From positions 1 to 35,136 of the forward strand of contig JBPCPW010000026.1 of assembly GCA_050998755.1 (NCBI GenBank): a stretch of DNA of 35,136 nucleotides, written 5' to 3'. This DNA comes from JAXDLW01 sp050998755 (GTDB taxonomy: Bacteria; Chloroflexota; Dormibacteria; DASZGP01). This document shows, one piece after another, positions 21,966 through 30,656 of this stretch. The notes under the pieces are model-generated. The model had not been told where the DNA came from. It searched no databases and saw nothing but the letters and a program-made list of their open reading frames with translations. The position numbers and the translations under genes are program-made. Each line of letters begins with the position of its first letter. Within the stretch, counting starts at the first letter, position 1.

Positions 21966-23012
21966 TCAGGCCGACACCAGGATGTCGCCGGGGCACCCCG
22001 CACGCAAATCGCCGACGTGTACCGCCTGCACTCCGCGGGCGGCCATTTCGTCCTCCAGCTTTTCCGCGTCTGGTGCAGCGACCGCAACCAGCAATCCGCC
22101 GGACGTCTGGGCATCGGCCGCAACCAGCATCTGCCAGTCCTGCACCGCCCCCGCACGCTCGGTGAACGCGGCCGCGGCGGCCAGGTTGCGCTCGGTGCCG
22201 CCGGGAACCACCCCCTCCTGGGCCAGGCGCTCGACCGCGTCCAGCACTGGCAGGCTGCCGTAGCGCACCTCGGCCGCCACGCCTGATGCCGCGGCCAGTT
22301 CGTTGAGGTGGCCCAACAGGCCAAAGCCGGTGACGTCGGTGGCGGCGTGCGCGCCTGCTGCCAGCATCGCCGCCGCCGCGTCCCGGTTGGTGCGTCTCAT
22401 CTGCGCGACGGCCGTTGCCATCTCGACTGCGCCGATTGTGTCGCGCTTGACCGCCGTGGTGAGGATCCCAGTGCCCAGGGGTTTGGTCAGGTACAAGCGG
22501 TCGCCGGCAACTCCGCCGCGGTTGCGTACGATCCGGTCGGGATGCACCCGTCCGACCACCGAGAGACCGAACTTCAACTCCGGGTCGTCGATGGTGTGAC
22601 CACCGACGGTCAGTGCGCCGGCATCGTGGACCACGGCGGCGGCGGCGGAGAGGATCTCCTGCAGGACGACCAGGTCCAGGCTGTCGCGGGGGAAACCGAC
22701 CAGGTTGATGGCGATCAGAGGTTCGCCGCCCATGGCGTAGATGTCGGACAGGGAGTTGGCGGCGGCAATGGCACCGAAATCCCTGGCGTCGTCCACCACC
22801 GGGGTGATGAAGTCCGCGGTCACCAGGATCGCGAGTTCCGAGGTGAGCCGGTACGCGGCGGCATCGTCGCGGGTCTCAGGACCCGCGAGGAGGTCGTCGT
22901 GGACCGGTGCCGGCAGCTGGCTCAGGACCTGAGCCAGGTCACTAGGACTGAGCTTGCAGGCTCAACCGGCGCCGTGCGAGAACGCAGTCAGGCGCGGACG
23001 CATATCGGGCAT
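21966..23012 (-). CDS. selD: Selenide, water dikinase, selenocysteine-containing (UGA at codon 17)
   Basis: SelD makes selenophosphate from selenide and ATP. The C-terminal 285 residues are plainly SelD (DFGAIAAANSLSDIYAMGG, LTKPLGTGILTTA, DVTGFGLLGHLNEL, VPGGTERN, DAQTSGGLL). Upstream, the same frame continues through AYRLTSELAILVTADF and KLSPSDLAQVL, then meets TGA at 22962-22964, preceded by FSHGAG and the ATG at 23012. The order SHGAG-UGA-ACKLSP matches SHGAG-C-GCKISP of E. coli SelD, and UGA is codon 17, where E. coli has Cys17; Lys20 is also conserved. The total of 348 residues fits the E. coli length of 347. A hairpin with the AGGUC loop follows. Readthrough as selenocysteine is the only natural explanation; a UGA point error is the alternative. 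Conventional starts give a truncated protein. Confidence 0.93.
22917..22937 (-). promoter_or_regulatory. Bacterial SECIS-like hairpin in selD
   Basis: On the minus strand, CTGGCTCAG pairs perfectly with CTGAGCCAG around a GTC loop. The top of the stem reads CAGGUCCUG, very like the GCAGGUCUGC apical loop of the E. coli fdhF SECIS that SelB binds. The stem begins 24 nt after the UGA and the GUC lies 33 nt after it, inside the range accepted for bacterial SECIS elements. Confidence 0.8.
22962..22964 (-). other. In-frame UGA selenocysteine codon of selD
   Basis: The TGA lies 48 bases from the ATG at 23012, making it codon 17. It aligns with the catalytic Cys17 of E. coli SelD, and a SECIS-like hairpin follows. 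All sequence on both sides stays in the SelD frame. Confidence 0.9.
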
Positions 23013-23018
23013 GCTGGG

Positions 23019-23046
23019 ATTATCCGGCGCCGCGACGGAGGCTCAA
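23019..23046 (-). promoter_or_regulatory. Candidate selD promoter, leaderless
   Basis: On the minus strand, TTGAGC (23046-23041) and GATAAT (23024-23019) are 16 bp apart, and the -10 ends six bases before the selD ATG. There is no ribosome-binding site. The transcript would begin at the start codon. On the plus strand, TAGACT (23060-23065) lies nine bases before the divergent FAD-oxidase ATG. Confidence 0.5.
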
Positions 23047-23074
23047 CCAGGCGAGTGGATAGACTGAGCGAGCT

Positions 23075-24460
23075 ATGGACGTGGCGGCGCTGGCCCAGCT
23101 GGTCCCGCGGGCCACAGTGCTCACTGAAGAGGCGGAGCTCCGCGCTTGCGCCGGCGACTGGTCATCGCTCTCGATACTGCGCAGTCTGCGCGGCGCCGAG
23201 ACCCCACCGGCGGCGGTGCTCCGGCCGGCCGACGCATCCGACGTGGCGACCGCCCTGCGCTGGGCCAGCGCCACCGGGACCCCGGTGGTCGCGGCGGGTG
23301 GTCGCTCTGGGGTAAGCGGTGGAGTGGTGACCCACGGCGGCGAGCTGGTCATCGACCTGCGAACGCTGAACCGTGTCCTGCACCTCGACGAGGTCAGTTG
23401 CATCGTCGAGGTCGAAGCCGGGATCCTGGGCACCGAACTCGAGGCCTGGCTCAACCAACGTGGCTTCACGCTGGGACATTTCCCGCAATCCGTTGCGCTG
23501 TCGACCGTCGGTGGTTGGATCGCGGCGCGCTCGGCGGGACAGCTTTCAAGCGGCTATGGCGCCATCGAGGACCTGGTCGTGGCGCTCACCGCGGCGCTGC
23601 CCGACGGGACCGTCGCGACCTCCAGGTTGGCACCGCGCACCGCCGCAGGCATCCAGCTGCACCAGCTCTTCCTGGGCAGCGAGGGCACCCTGGGCGTGGT
23701 CACGGCGGCATGGCTTCGGGTGCGCACCGCGCCTGCCGCCAGGCACTTCGCGTCGTTGGGTTTCGCCGGGTTCAGCGAGGGCCTTGAGGCGGTGCGCGCA
23801 ATGGCCCAGGCCCGCTGCCTGCCGGACGCTGTGCGGGTCTACGACGAGACCGATACCACCATCCAGTTCCGTAGCTTCGACCCCGCGCCGCAGGGGACGG
23901 CGGCGGTGATGGTGACTGAGGGCGACGACGAGCAGGCGCGCGGGAGGCTCGAGCGCGCCCTCGTCAGCGCCGGCGGTACGCGGCTCGACCAGGACCTGGC
24001 AGGGCACTGGTGGGCGCATCGAAATGACGCCGCCACCACCTACCGGCAGGTTCTTTCTGGGGAGCTGCTGGGAGCCGACATCGCCGCCGACACCATCGAG
24101 GTGGCCTCAATCTGGTCGCTCGTCCCCACGGTCTACGGCGCCCTACGCGAAGCCTTGTCGCGGCATGCGGAGATGGTGGGTTGCCACTGCTCGCACGCCT
24201 ACGAAACGGGTTGCGCGCTGTACTTCACCTTCCTGCTGCGCGCGGAGGACCGGGAGGGAGCCCTCGAGGCGGCCTGGCGCGACGCCCTCAACGCCGCCGT
24301 GGAGAGCGGCGCAACAATGACCCATCACCACGGCGTGGGCCAGCTCAAGACCGCGTGGCTGGCGCGGGAGCTGGGCGGCTTTGCGCCCTACCTGGGGCGC
24401 GTGCAGAAGGCCTTCGACCCAGCGGGGGTAATGAACCCCCACACGCTCCGGGTGAGCTGA
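23075..24460 (+). CDS. FAD-binding oxidase, alkylglycerone-phosphate synthase-like
   Basis: The protein (461 residues) has the PCMH-type FAD fold: VVAAGGRSGVSGG (about 71-83), GHFPQSVALSTVGGWIAARS with the FAD-binding STVGGW block, GYGAIEDLVV and FLGSEGTLGVVTAAWL. The C-terminal half includes EMVGCHCSHAYETGCALYF and THHHGVGQLKTAWL, close to alkyldihydroxyacetonephosphate synthase, which swaps an acyl for an alkyl group to make ether lipids. D-lactate or glycolate dehydrogenase-type activity is the alternative. An ether-lipid role would interest lipid biology here, but the substrate is not proved. It is divergent from selD and overlaps the MBL gene by one base (TGATG). Confidence 0.85.
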   Translation: MDVAALAQLVPRATVLTEEAELRACAGDWSSLSILRSLRGAETPPAAVLRPADASDVATALRWASATGTPVVAAGGRSGVSGGVVTHGGELVIDLRTLNRVLHLDEVSCIVEVEAGILGTELEAWLNQRGFTLGHFPQSVALSTVGGWIAARSAGQLSSGYGAIEDLVVALTAALPDGTVATSRLAPRTAAGIQLHQLFLGSEGTLGVVTAAWLRVRTAPAARHFASLGFAGFSEGLEAVRAMAQARCLPDAVRVYDETDTTIQFRSFDPAPQGTAAVMVTEGDDEQARGRLERALVSAGGTRLDQDLAGHWWAHRNDAATTYRQVLSGELLGADIAADTIEVASIWSLVPTVYGALREALSRHAEMVGCHCSHAYETGCALYFTFLLRAEDREGALEAAWRDALNAAVESGATMTHHHGVGQLKTAWLARELGGFAPYLGRVQKAFDPAGVMNPHTLRVS

Positions 24461-25209
24461 TGGAGCTGACCTTTCTCGGCACCGGGGCGGCGTTCGCGGG
24501 TGACGCCTTCAATGCCGGTTACATCCTTGATCGGCGGGTGTTGATCGACGCCGGTGCTCCGGTCCACGTGCTGATCCACCGCACGGGGCACAACATCGCC
24601 GACATCCAGGCCGTGGTGATCACCCACCAGCACGCCGACCACACCTTCGGCCTTCCTTACGTCATGGCCACACGGGCAATCGAGGCGCCCGAGGCGCCGC
24701 CGCTGACCATCGCCGGGCCGCCGGGCTTCGAGGGGTATCTGAACCACCTTTTCCAACTGGCATGGGGCGACCACCTGAAGGACCTGGTGTGGGAGCGACT
24801 CCAGCCCAACTTCATCGAATTTCAACCCGGTGACGAACACGAGGTCGCAGGCTTCACGATTCATGCTGAAGAGATGCAGCACGTGCCTGACATCCCGTGC
24901 CTGGGGTACAACTTCCGGCGCCAGGGCGTGAGCTTCGGCTTCTCCGGGGATACCACCGACTGCCCTGGCCTGCAGGCCCTGGTGGAGCTGAGCGACCACG
25001 TCCTGATGGAGATGACCGCCACCCTCGAGGGAGACCCGAGCCATATGTCAATCGCGCAGGCTCGGGCGATCGTCGCTGGCAACCCTGGTAAACGCTTCTA
25101 TCTCACCCACCTCAATCGCCGTAAGCTGTATTACGTCGAGAGCGGCGAGGTGGAAGGCGCGGAGCGCGCCGAGGACCTCACGACTGTGGAGTTGCTGCCC
25201 GCGGGCTGA
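24460..25209 (+). CDS. MBL-fold metallo-hydrolase (RNase Z/ElaC-like group)
   Basis: A 249-residue metallo-beta-lactamase-fold protein. MELTFLGTGAAF is the N-terminal strand, VVITHQHADHTFGLPYV carries the HxHxDH metal motif, SFGFSGDTTDC a further Asp, and FYLTHLNRR the closing His block. The layout fits the RNase Z-like or arylsulfatase-like branch, but lacks a clear exosite. I chose ATG 24460 because longer frames enter the FAD-oxidase gene; the TGATG overlap couples it to that gene. The C-terminus overlaps the convergent transglutaminase gene by 32 bp. The substrate is unknown. Confidence 0.85.
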   Translation: MELTFLGTGAAFAGDAFNAGYILDRRVLIDAGAPVHVLIHRTGHNIADIQAVVITHQHADHTFGLPYVMATRAIEAPEAPPLTIAGPPGFEGYLNHLFQLAWGDHLKDLVWERLQPNFIEFQPGDEHEVAGFTIHAEEMQHVPDIPCLGYNFRRQGVSFGFSGDTTDCPGLQALVELSDHVLMEMTATLEGDPSHMSIAQARAIVAGNPGKRFYLTHLNRRKLYYVESGEVEGAERAEDLTTVELLPAG

Positions 25210-27535
25210 CACCGCCTCTGCCCGGGCCGAGCGCCAGCAGGCGCACCAGCCGGGAGCGAACCCGCAGCCAGGCCGCCACCTCGGAGTCACTCGCGCTGCC
25301 GCGGGCCGCGCCGGTGCCGTAGGCGTGGCGGCCGTACGCACCCCCGAGGACCATGATGTCGTCGGCCAGGTCGGGCAGGCGGGTCGCCAGGCGTGCCGCA
25401 AACTCCAGGGGAGTGTCAGAGGGGCGCCTCGCGACCCCACTTCGGAATCCCAGCCAGCCCAGCCGGCTCCAGGCCAGGCGCAGGTCGCCGCTCTCGGTGC
25501 CCACTGCGACCCGGGTCAGCAGGATCGCCAGCAGGGCCAGGGCGACCACCGCTGTGAAACCGAGCCCCAGCACCGCCGGGACCGCCGGCCCCGGTTTGAC
25601 GGTCACGTGGCGTACCGGCGGGGCGATCACCGGGGGCAGCGCTGTGCCCGTCACCGGGGCGACGACCGGGGCCGGCCCGGTGCCCCGCGTCAGCAGCGGG
25701 TAGTTGGGGTCGGGTGTGGGCTCAAAGGGGACCCACCCGTACTTGGGAAAGTAGACCTCGACCCAGGTGTGGGCATCCGCGGCGCGGATCGTGGTCACGA
25801 TGGCGCCCGCCCCGACCTCGTGCTTGAAGTTGGGGGTGATGTCCTGCGGCTGGGTGGCGCTGCCGGGGCCGTAACCGCTGACCAGCCTTACCGGCACCCC
25901 CAGGGCGCGCACCATCTGGCCCATCGCCGAGGCGAAGTACTCGCAGTACCCGGTGTGCGATTTGAAGAGGAAGTACGAAATCGGCTCGACCCCGGACGGC
26001 GGCGCCGACACTCTCAGCTGGTATTTCTCGGTGGTCCGGAGGTAGGTCTCGATGTTCTTGACCTGGTCGTAGACCGACCCGGTGCCCGAGACCTGGCGGC
26101 CGAGGTCGCTGACGTCCGTCCCGATCGTCGTCGTGGGATTTCGGTCGCTGGGCACCAACCCGGTGACCTGGGCGACGCCAGCGGGATAGAGGGTCCCGGC
26201 GGCGCGCAGCTGGTCCTCGGTCGCGACAGATTGCGAGGCCTGCACGACATAGCTCTGACCCACCGGGACGGCGCTTCGCGCGTAGGCCGCCTCAACTGTC
26301 GCCACGCCACTCAGTGAACCGCTGGCGGCACTGCGCAGGGTGGTCGGCTGGTTCACCTGGATTGGCTCGCCTGGCCAGAAGATGGTGCTCTGGGGCACGT
26401 CGAGCACGTTGACAACCGCCCGCACGGTCTGCCGGGCAGCGTCGGTGCCGCGGTCGAGCAGGGCATTCGAGCCGGCCGCTGACGTGACCGCCCGGGCCGG
26501 CCCGGGTGACCAGATCCCATCGACCACGCTATACAGATTGATCCCCCGCCAATAGACCTGGCGCCCGAAACCAGTGCTCACCTGCAGCACGGGCACCTGG
26601 CTACGGACCAGCGTGCCACCGGGCGCCACCCTCTCGCTGTAGCCGGTCTGAGTCAGGTTGGGCACGGGCTGGTTGGCGGTACGGCCGGGGGCGGAATCGG
26701 CGGGGCCATCACCCCCGGTTGGGCTCCGGCCGTGGAACATCGCCACGCTGAGGTCCACGCTGTTGAGTGGGGGCAGCACGATGGCGATCACCAGTAGCAC
26801 GACGACCGCCAGGGCTCCCCGGGTGGAGATCGATATCCAGACATGGGAATCGGCCATTTCGCTCCAGCGGTCGTGGATTCGAGCCGCGTTGAGCCGGAGC
26901 ATGAGTGTTCCGGCGAGCAACAGCCACATCACCATCAGTGCCCCGTTTCCCGGCTGGCCCGGGTCGTTGATGATCTCGACCGCCAGGACGATGGCCAGTG
27001 GCGCGAGGGCCAGCGCCGTGTTGCGCTTGTGCGCCACCCAGAACACCGACCAGGCAACGATCATCCAACCCGCACCGCACATGGTCACCAACGAGGCGAG
27101 GCTCACGGATGCCCGGATCGCACGCACCCAGGTGACGAAATCCGAGGCGGGGTTGGCGCCATGCGAAGCGGTGTACGTGAACAGGGCCAGCACGGCCCCG
27201 ACCTCGGCGGCGAGCCAGTACGTTGTGCCCCGGGGAGCTGCCTTGGCCAGGACCAGGGCCACAACCGTGGCGGTCACCATCATCGGCACCAGGACGCTGG
27301 TGCCGGGAACCCAGTTGGAGGAGGCCACCAGGACGGCCGTGGTGGACACGACAAAGAACAGGCAGAAGTCCGACAGCAGCCCCTCGCCGAGGTCCACCTG
27401 GAAGTGGCGCAGCCGGCCCTCACGCCCGGCGCCGATCTCCAGGGCTCCCTCTGACAGCCGCAGCCGCACAACCCCCGCCATCATCAGCCCGCCGATCGCC
27501 AGGGCGGCGACGGCGGCCAGCGCCACAGGGTTCAC
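25178..27535 (-). CDS. Transglutaminase-like membrane protein (TgpA/DUF3488-type)
   Basis: A protein of about 785 residues. The N-terminal half has eight or so membrane helices, as in DUF3488/TgpA proteins. The extracytoplasmic transglutaminase core follows, with the Cys in GYCEYFASAMGQMV (about residue 530), the His in AADAHTWVEVYFP (about 590) and Asp in PFEPTPD (about 605), and then another membrane helix and a cytosolic tail with PLEFAARLATRLPD, like DUF4129. The GTG at 27535 overlaps the DUF58 stop (GTGA). Longer ORFs through the DUF58 gene are shadows. With MoxR and DUF58 behind it, it completes the well-known triad of unknown function. It is the last gene of a long minus-strand run. 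Confidence 0.9.
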   Translation of the reverse strand: MNPVALAAVAALAIGGLMMAGVVRLRLSEGALEIGAGREGRLRHFQVDLGEGLLSDFCLFFVVSTTAVLVASSNWVPGTSVLVPMMVTATVVALVLAKAAPRGTTYWLAAEVGAVLALFTYTASHGANPASDFVTWVRAIRASVSLASLVTMCGAGWMIVAWSVFWVAHKRNTALALAPLAIVLAVEIINDPGQPGNGALMVMWLLLAGTLMLRLNAARIHDRWSEMADSHVWISISTRGALAVVVLLVIAIVLPPLNSVDLSVAMFHGRSPTGGDGPADSAPGRTANQPVPNLTQTGYSERVAPGGTLVRSQVPVLQVSTGFGRQVYWRGINLYSVVDGIWSPGPARAVTSAAGSNALLDRGTDAARQTVRAVVNVLDVPQSTIFWPGEPIQVNQPTTLRSAASGSLSGVATVEAAYARSAVPVGQSYVVQASQSVATEDQLRAAGTLYPAGVAQVTGLVPSDRNPTTTIGTDVSDLGRQVSGTGSVYDQVKNIETYLRTTEKYQLRVSAPPSGVEPISYFLFKSHTGYCEYFASAMGQMVRALGVPVRLVSGYGPGSATQPQDITPNFKHEVGAGAIVTTIRAADAHTWVEVYFPKYGWVPFEPTPDPNYPLLTRGTGPAPVVAPVTGTALPPVIAPPVRHVTVKPGPAVPAVLGLGFTAVVALALLAILLTRVAVGTESGDLRLAWSRLGWLGFRSGVARRPSDTPLEFAARLATRLPDLADDIMVLGGAYGRHAYGTGAARGSASDSEVAAWLRVRSRLVRLLALGPGRGGVSPRAATPQS

Positions 27536-28707
27536 GATGCCCGCCTCAGCGGCGCGGATTCCTGGGAGCCGGTCGCCAGCTCCCACCAGCTGATCTCGCC
27601 GATGGTGCGCAGGCGGGGACGGTCCCCGGCCTCTCCGCCAACGTGCAGGACGGTTGTGCGGCGGCCACCGTCGCGCCCCGCGGCTAGCGCGTCGACCCAC
27701 CCGCCGGGCGGAGCGGGCGTGATCACCACGACGCTCTGTTGCGAGGAGCGACCCGTGGAACCCGGCAGTGCAGTCGAGAGCGCCCTGGTGCCGGTGGCCT
27801 GCGCCACGGACAGGAAGTCCAGCACCTGGCGGAGGTGATTGGGGCCGGTGCCGGCGAGGAAGGTGGTGCCGCCGGCGTCGTTGCACCGCAGCGCCACGGA
27901 TTGGCCGCGTTGCACCGCCGCCATGGCCACCGACGCCGCCAGGCTGACGCTGTGCTCCAGCGTCGAGTTGGCGTCGCGACCGCGGTGAACGGCGACACCC
28001 AGGTCCAGGACCACCAGCGTGTCGGCACCCTCGTAGCGCTCAAAACTGCGGCTCATCGGCCGCCCCAGCCGCGCCGTCGACGGCCAGTGGATGCGATTGA
28101 AGCCGTCTGAGGGGTCGTGCTCGCGGATCCCCAGGGCATCGGGCGGGCTGTCGCTGAAGCGTCCGAAGACCCGCGAGTCCCCGCTGCTGTGCGACGAGCC
28201 CGGCAGCAGGTCCAGGACATCGACCAGGCGGGGGTACACGGTGATCACGGCCGCCTCCCCCACCACCCGGGTGCGCTGGAAGAACCCAAACGGGTCGCCC
28301 GTGGTCAGACGGATCGGGCCAAGCGAGTAGCGGCCTCGCGCGGTGAATCGCCCGTGGCTGGTCCAGCGCCGGGATCCGCGGCCGGGGAGACTGAAGACCC
28401 GGCTGGCCTCGTAGCCCGGGATCCCGGCACGATCCTCGACGATCACCCAGGGCACGCCGACGATCGAAGAGTTGGTCACCTCCAGCTTCTCGCGGAACTC
28501 CTGGCCGACCTCGTACGCCCCTTCCTGGCCGCCGCGGCTGACATTGAGTCCGCGACCGGCCAGCCGGGCCCAGGCCCAGCAGACCGCCACCAGCAGGAAG
28601 GCGAAATACACCAGCATGAACGCCAGCCGGATGGCTGTGACGTAGGCGAAGAAGAAAAGTACCGCCAATCCCCCGGCGGCGAGAAGGCCCCGCAGCGCGC
28701 GACTCAT
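27532..28707 (-). CDS. DUF58 family protein
   Basis: A 391-residue DUF58 protein. Two hydrophobic helices at the N-terminus (about 8-50) are followed by GPIRLTTGDPFGFFQRTR and GIREHDPSDGFNRIHWPS, the conserved DUF58 block, and a vWA-like C-terminal domain (TLVVLDLGVAVHRGRDAN). DUF58 partners with MoxR ATPases and transglutaminase-like proteins. It overlaps the transglutaminase gene by 4 bp and follows moxR with a 14-bp gap, so all three are co-transcribed. The vWA MIDAS is partly degenerate. Confidence 0.9.
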   Translation of the reverse strand: MSRALRGLLAAGGLAVLFFFAYVTAIRLAFMLVYFAFLLVAVCWAWARLAGRGLNVSRGGQEGAYEVGQEFREKLEVTNSSIVGVPWVIVEDRAGIPGYEASRVFSLPGRGSRRWTSHGRFTARGRYSLGPIRLTTGDPFGFFQRTRVVGEAAVITVYPRLVDVLDLLPGSSHSSGDSRVFGRFSDSPPDALGIREHDPSDGFNRIHWPSTARLGRPMSRSFERYEGADTLVVLDLGVAVHRGRDANSTLEHSVSLAASVAMAAVQRGQSVALRCNDAGGTTFLAGTGPNHLRQVLDFLSVAQATGTRALSTALPGSTGRSSQQSVVVITPAPPGGWVDALAAGRDGGRRTTVLHVGGEAGDRPRLRTIGEISWWELATGSQESAPLRRAS

Positions 28708-28721
28708 CCTCGGTCAGGCGG

Positions 28722-29771
28722 TCAGCGCCGGTCTCCCTGGGGCACGGGGATGGAGTCGATCAGGTCCCTCAGCAGGCGGTGACGATCGGTGCCACGCATC
28801 TCCGCTGAGGGCTTGAAGACCAGGCGGTGAGACAGCACCGGCTCGGCCAGCTGCTTGATGTCGTCGGGCAGCACGTAGTCGCGAGCCTGCTCGGCCGCCA
28901 GCGCCTGTCCCAGCCTGACCAGCGCCAGGGAGGCGCGGGGACTCCCGCCCAGGCTGAGGTCCGGGTGACAGCGGCTGGCGCCGACGATGGCCACGACGAA
29001 CTCTCTGACCTCGCGGCTGACATGGACAGTGGAAATCGCCGCCTGGGCCAGGCGCACCTCATCCGCATCGGTCACCCGCTGGAGGTCGTCCAGGGGGTTC
29101 TCATGGTCGAAACGGCTGAGCATCTCGACCTCCGCCGCGGGGGTCAGGTAGCCCAGGCTGATGCGTGCGCTGAAGCGGTCGAGTTGGGCTTCCGGCAGCG
29201 GGAAGGTACCCGAGAACTCCACCGGGTTCTGGGTGGCCAGCACGATGAAGGGGTTGGGTACCTCGTGGGTCACGCCGTCCAGGGTCACCTGGCGCTCCTC
29301 CATCCCCTCAAGTAGGGCAGATTGCGTCTTGGGCGTGGCACGGTTGATCTCGTCCGCCAACAGCACGTTGGCGAAGACCGGACCGGGCCGGAAGTGGAAG
29401 CCGCCCGCCTTGGGATCAAAGACGTTGACGCCAAGCACGTCAGAGGGCAGGAGATCGGGCGTGAACTGGATGCGCTCGAATCGACCGCCGATGGTGACTG
29501 CCAGCGCCTTGGCGAGGGTTGTCTTGCCAACCCCGGGCACGTCCTCGATCAGGGCATGGCCCCGGGCCATAAGGCAGAGAACCCCAAGTAGGACCTGCTC
29601 GCGCTTGCCGACAATAACCTGCTCGACGTTGCGCACGATGGCGCGCGTCAGGTTGGCGGCGCGTTCTATCGATTCAGGATCGATGGCCTCCGCGCCCGGC
29701 CTCGCCGCGCCACTGCCCCGGACCAGCCCGGGGCCGGGCTCACGCCTTGCGGCCTGGGTCAACGCGATCAT
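28722..29771 (-). CDS. MoxR-family AAA+ ATPase
   Basis: A 349-residue AAA+ protein with Walker A at residues 78-85 (VPGVGKTT), Walker B NVLLADEINRA (136-146), FRPGPVFANV, FIVLATQNPVEFSGTFPLPE (sensor 1) and the C-terminal winged LLRDLIDSIPVP end. MoxR proteins remodel or mature partner complexes; here the partners are DUF58 and the transglutaminase-like protein behind it. The N-terminal 30 residues are Gly/Arg-rich. The ATG overlaps the end of the upstream membrane gene by 32 bp. Confidence 0.95.
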   Translation of the reverse strand: MIALTQAARREPGPGLVRGSGAARPGAEAIDPESIERAANLTRAIVRNVEQVIVGKREQVLLGVLCLMARGHALIEDVPGVGKTTLAKALAVTIGGRFERIQFTPDLLPSDVLGVNVFDPKAGGFHFRPGPVFANVLLADEINRATPKTQSALLEGMEERQVTLDGVTHEVPNPFIVLATQNPVEFSGTFPLPEAQLDRFSARISLGYLTPAAEVEMLSRFDHENPLDDLQRVTDADEVRLAQAAISTVHVSREVREFVVAIVGASRCHPDLSLGGSPRASLALVRLGQALAAEQARDYVLPDDIKQLAEPVLSHRLVFKPSAEMRGTDRHRLLRDLIDSIPVPQGDRR

Positions 29772-30270
29772 TCTTGCGACGCCGGGTGCGCACGCGCTGC
29801 TCGATCATCCCCGCCACGTAGCCGCCGAGGCTGGCGAAGAAGAGCTGGGGCACATCCGCCGCGAAGACCCGGTCAACCCGCATCGGGCCCAGTCCCAGCG
29901 GTCCGACGATCTTGACCTGCTGGAACTCGGCGTTGAATGTCAGGAGGAAGCCGACAAAGATGTAGATCACCGCCACCAGCGGGCCATTCAGGACACCGTA
30001 TTTCGGCTCGATCATCCCGGCGGCCAGCCCGCCGGAGAACATCGCGATCACGCTCACCGCGAAGTAGGCCCCGGAGCTGGCCGCGAGCTGCCCGTGGGGG
30101 CTCGGGATGAGCGATCCCAGCACCAGGAAGATGACCATCGCCACCGCGAACCCCACCGCGACGGCCGCGTAGTTGATGCGCCGGAAGAAGGCCGGGTCGC
30201 CCTTGATCTCGACCCGCTTCTCCTGAGGCTTCCTGGGGGCCTGCTTGGCCCGCTGCGCACTCACCCCCAA
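29740..30270 (-). CDS. Four-helix membrane protein, unknown function
   Basis: A 176-residue protein with a basic N-terminus (30 residues), four hydrophobic segments (about 34-55, 67-85, 95-112 and 142-158) and a basic C-terminus (RVRTRRRKNDRVDPGRKA). I do not recognise the family. The TTG at 30270 or GTG at 30264 are both possible starts. It lies between darA and moxR in the long minus-strand run, with a 56-bp gap to darA and an overlap with moxR. Confidence 0.7.
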   Translation of the reverse strand: MGVSAQRAKQAPRKPQEKRVEIKGDPAFFRRINYAAVAVGFAVAMVIFLVLGSLIPSPHGQLAASSGAYFAVSVIAMFSGGLAAGMIEPKYGVLNGPLVAVIYIFVGFLLTFNAEFQQVKIVGPLGLGPMRVDRVFAADVPQLFFASLGGYVAGMIEQRVRTRRRKNDRVDPGRKA

Positions 30271-30326
30271 AGGATAGCCTCGGAGGTTACGCGGTGATTA
30301 GAACCAAGGTCAAAACCCGCGGCGAC

Positions 30327-30656
30327 TCAGAGTTTCTCAAAGCGCTCGACGTCGAGGACGAAGACCACCGCTCCCCCGACTTCCACCTCCAGTGGGTAGG
30401 GGACGTAGACGTCCCCGGGTTCGACGATCGGCGGCATCGGTGTGAGGATCTCGGTGCGGTTCTTACTGTGCTCGCGCAGGATTCCCATCAGCGCCTCAAC
30501 CTGGGTCTCGGAGACCCCGCACAAAAGGGTGGCGTTGCCCTTGTGGAGGAAGCCGCCGCGGCTGTCGAGCCGGGTTGTGGGAATGCCCCGGTCGGCCAGG
30601 GCCTCGATGCAGTCGTCGGCATCGTCGCCGTGCATGATGGCAACGACGATCTTCAC
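30327..30656 (-). CDS. darA: Cyclic-di-AMP receptor, DarA/PstA family
   Basis: A 109-residue PII-like protein of the DarA/PstA group (PF06153). KIVVAIMHGDDADDCIEAL is the first strand and helix, RLDSRGGFLHKGNATLLCGV is the T-loop-proximal signature for c-di-AMP binding, and a 30-residue loop before VFVLDVERFEKL completes the fold. In Firmicutes the protein binds c-di-AMP and has an unsettled role. Its ATG overlaps the tmk stop (ATGA), the common tmk-darA pair. No diadenylate cyclase is present in the window, so the signal source must be elsewhere. Confidence 0.9.
   Translation of the reverse strand: MKIVVAIMHGDDADDCIEALADRGIPTTRLDSRGGFLHKGNATLLCGVSETQVEALMGILREHSKNRTEILTPMPPIVEPGDVYVPYPLEVEVGGAVVFVLDVERFEKL

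Noticed and set aside
21966..22823. selD starting at GTG 22823 (285 residues)
   Set aside because: It lacks the catalytic Sec/Cys and the N-terminal domain start. The frame clearly continues upstream through the UGA to ATG 23012.
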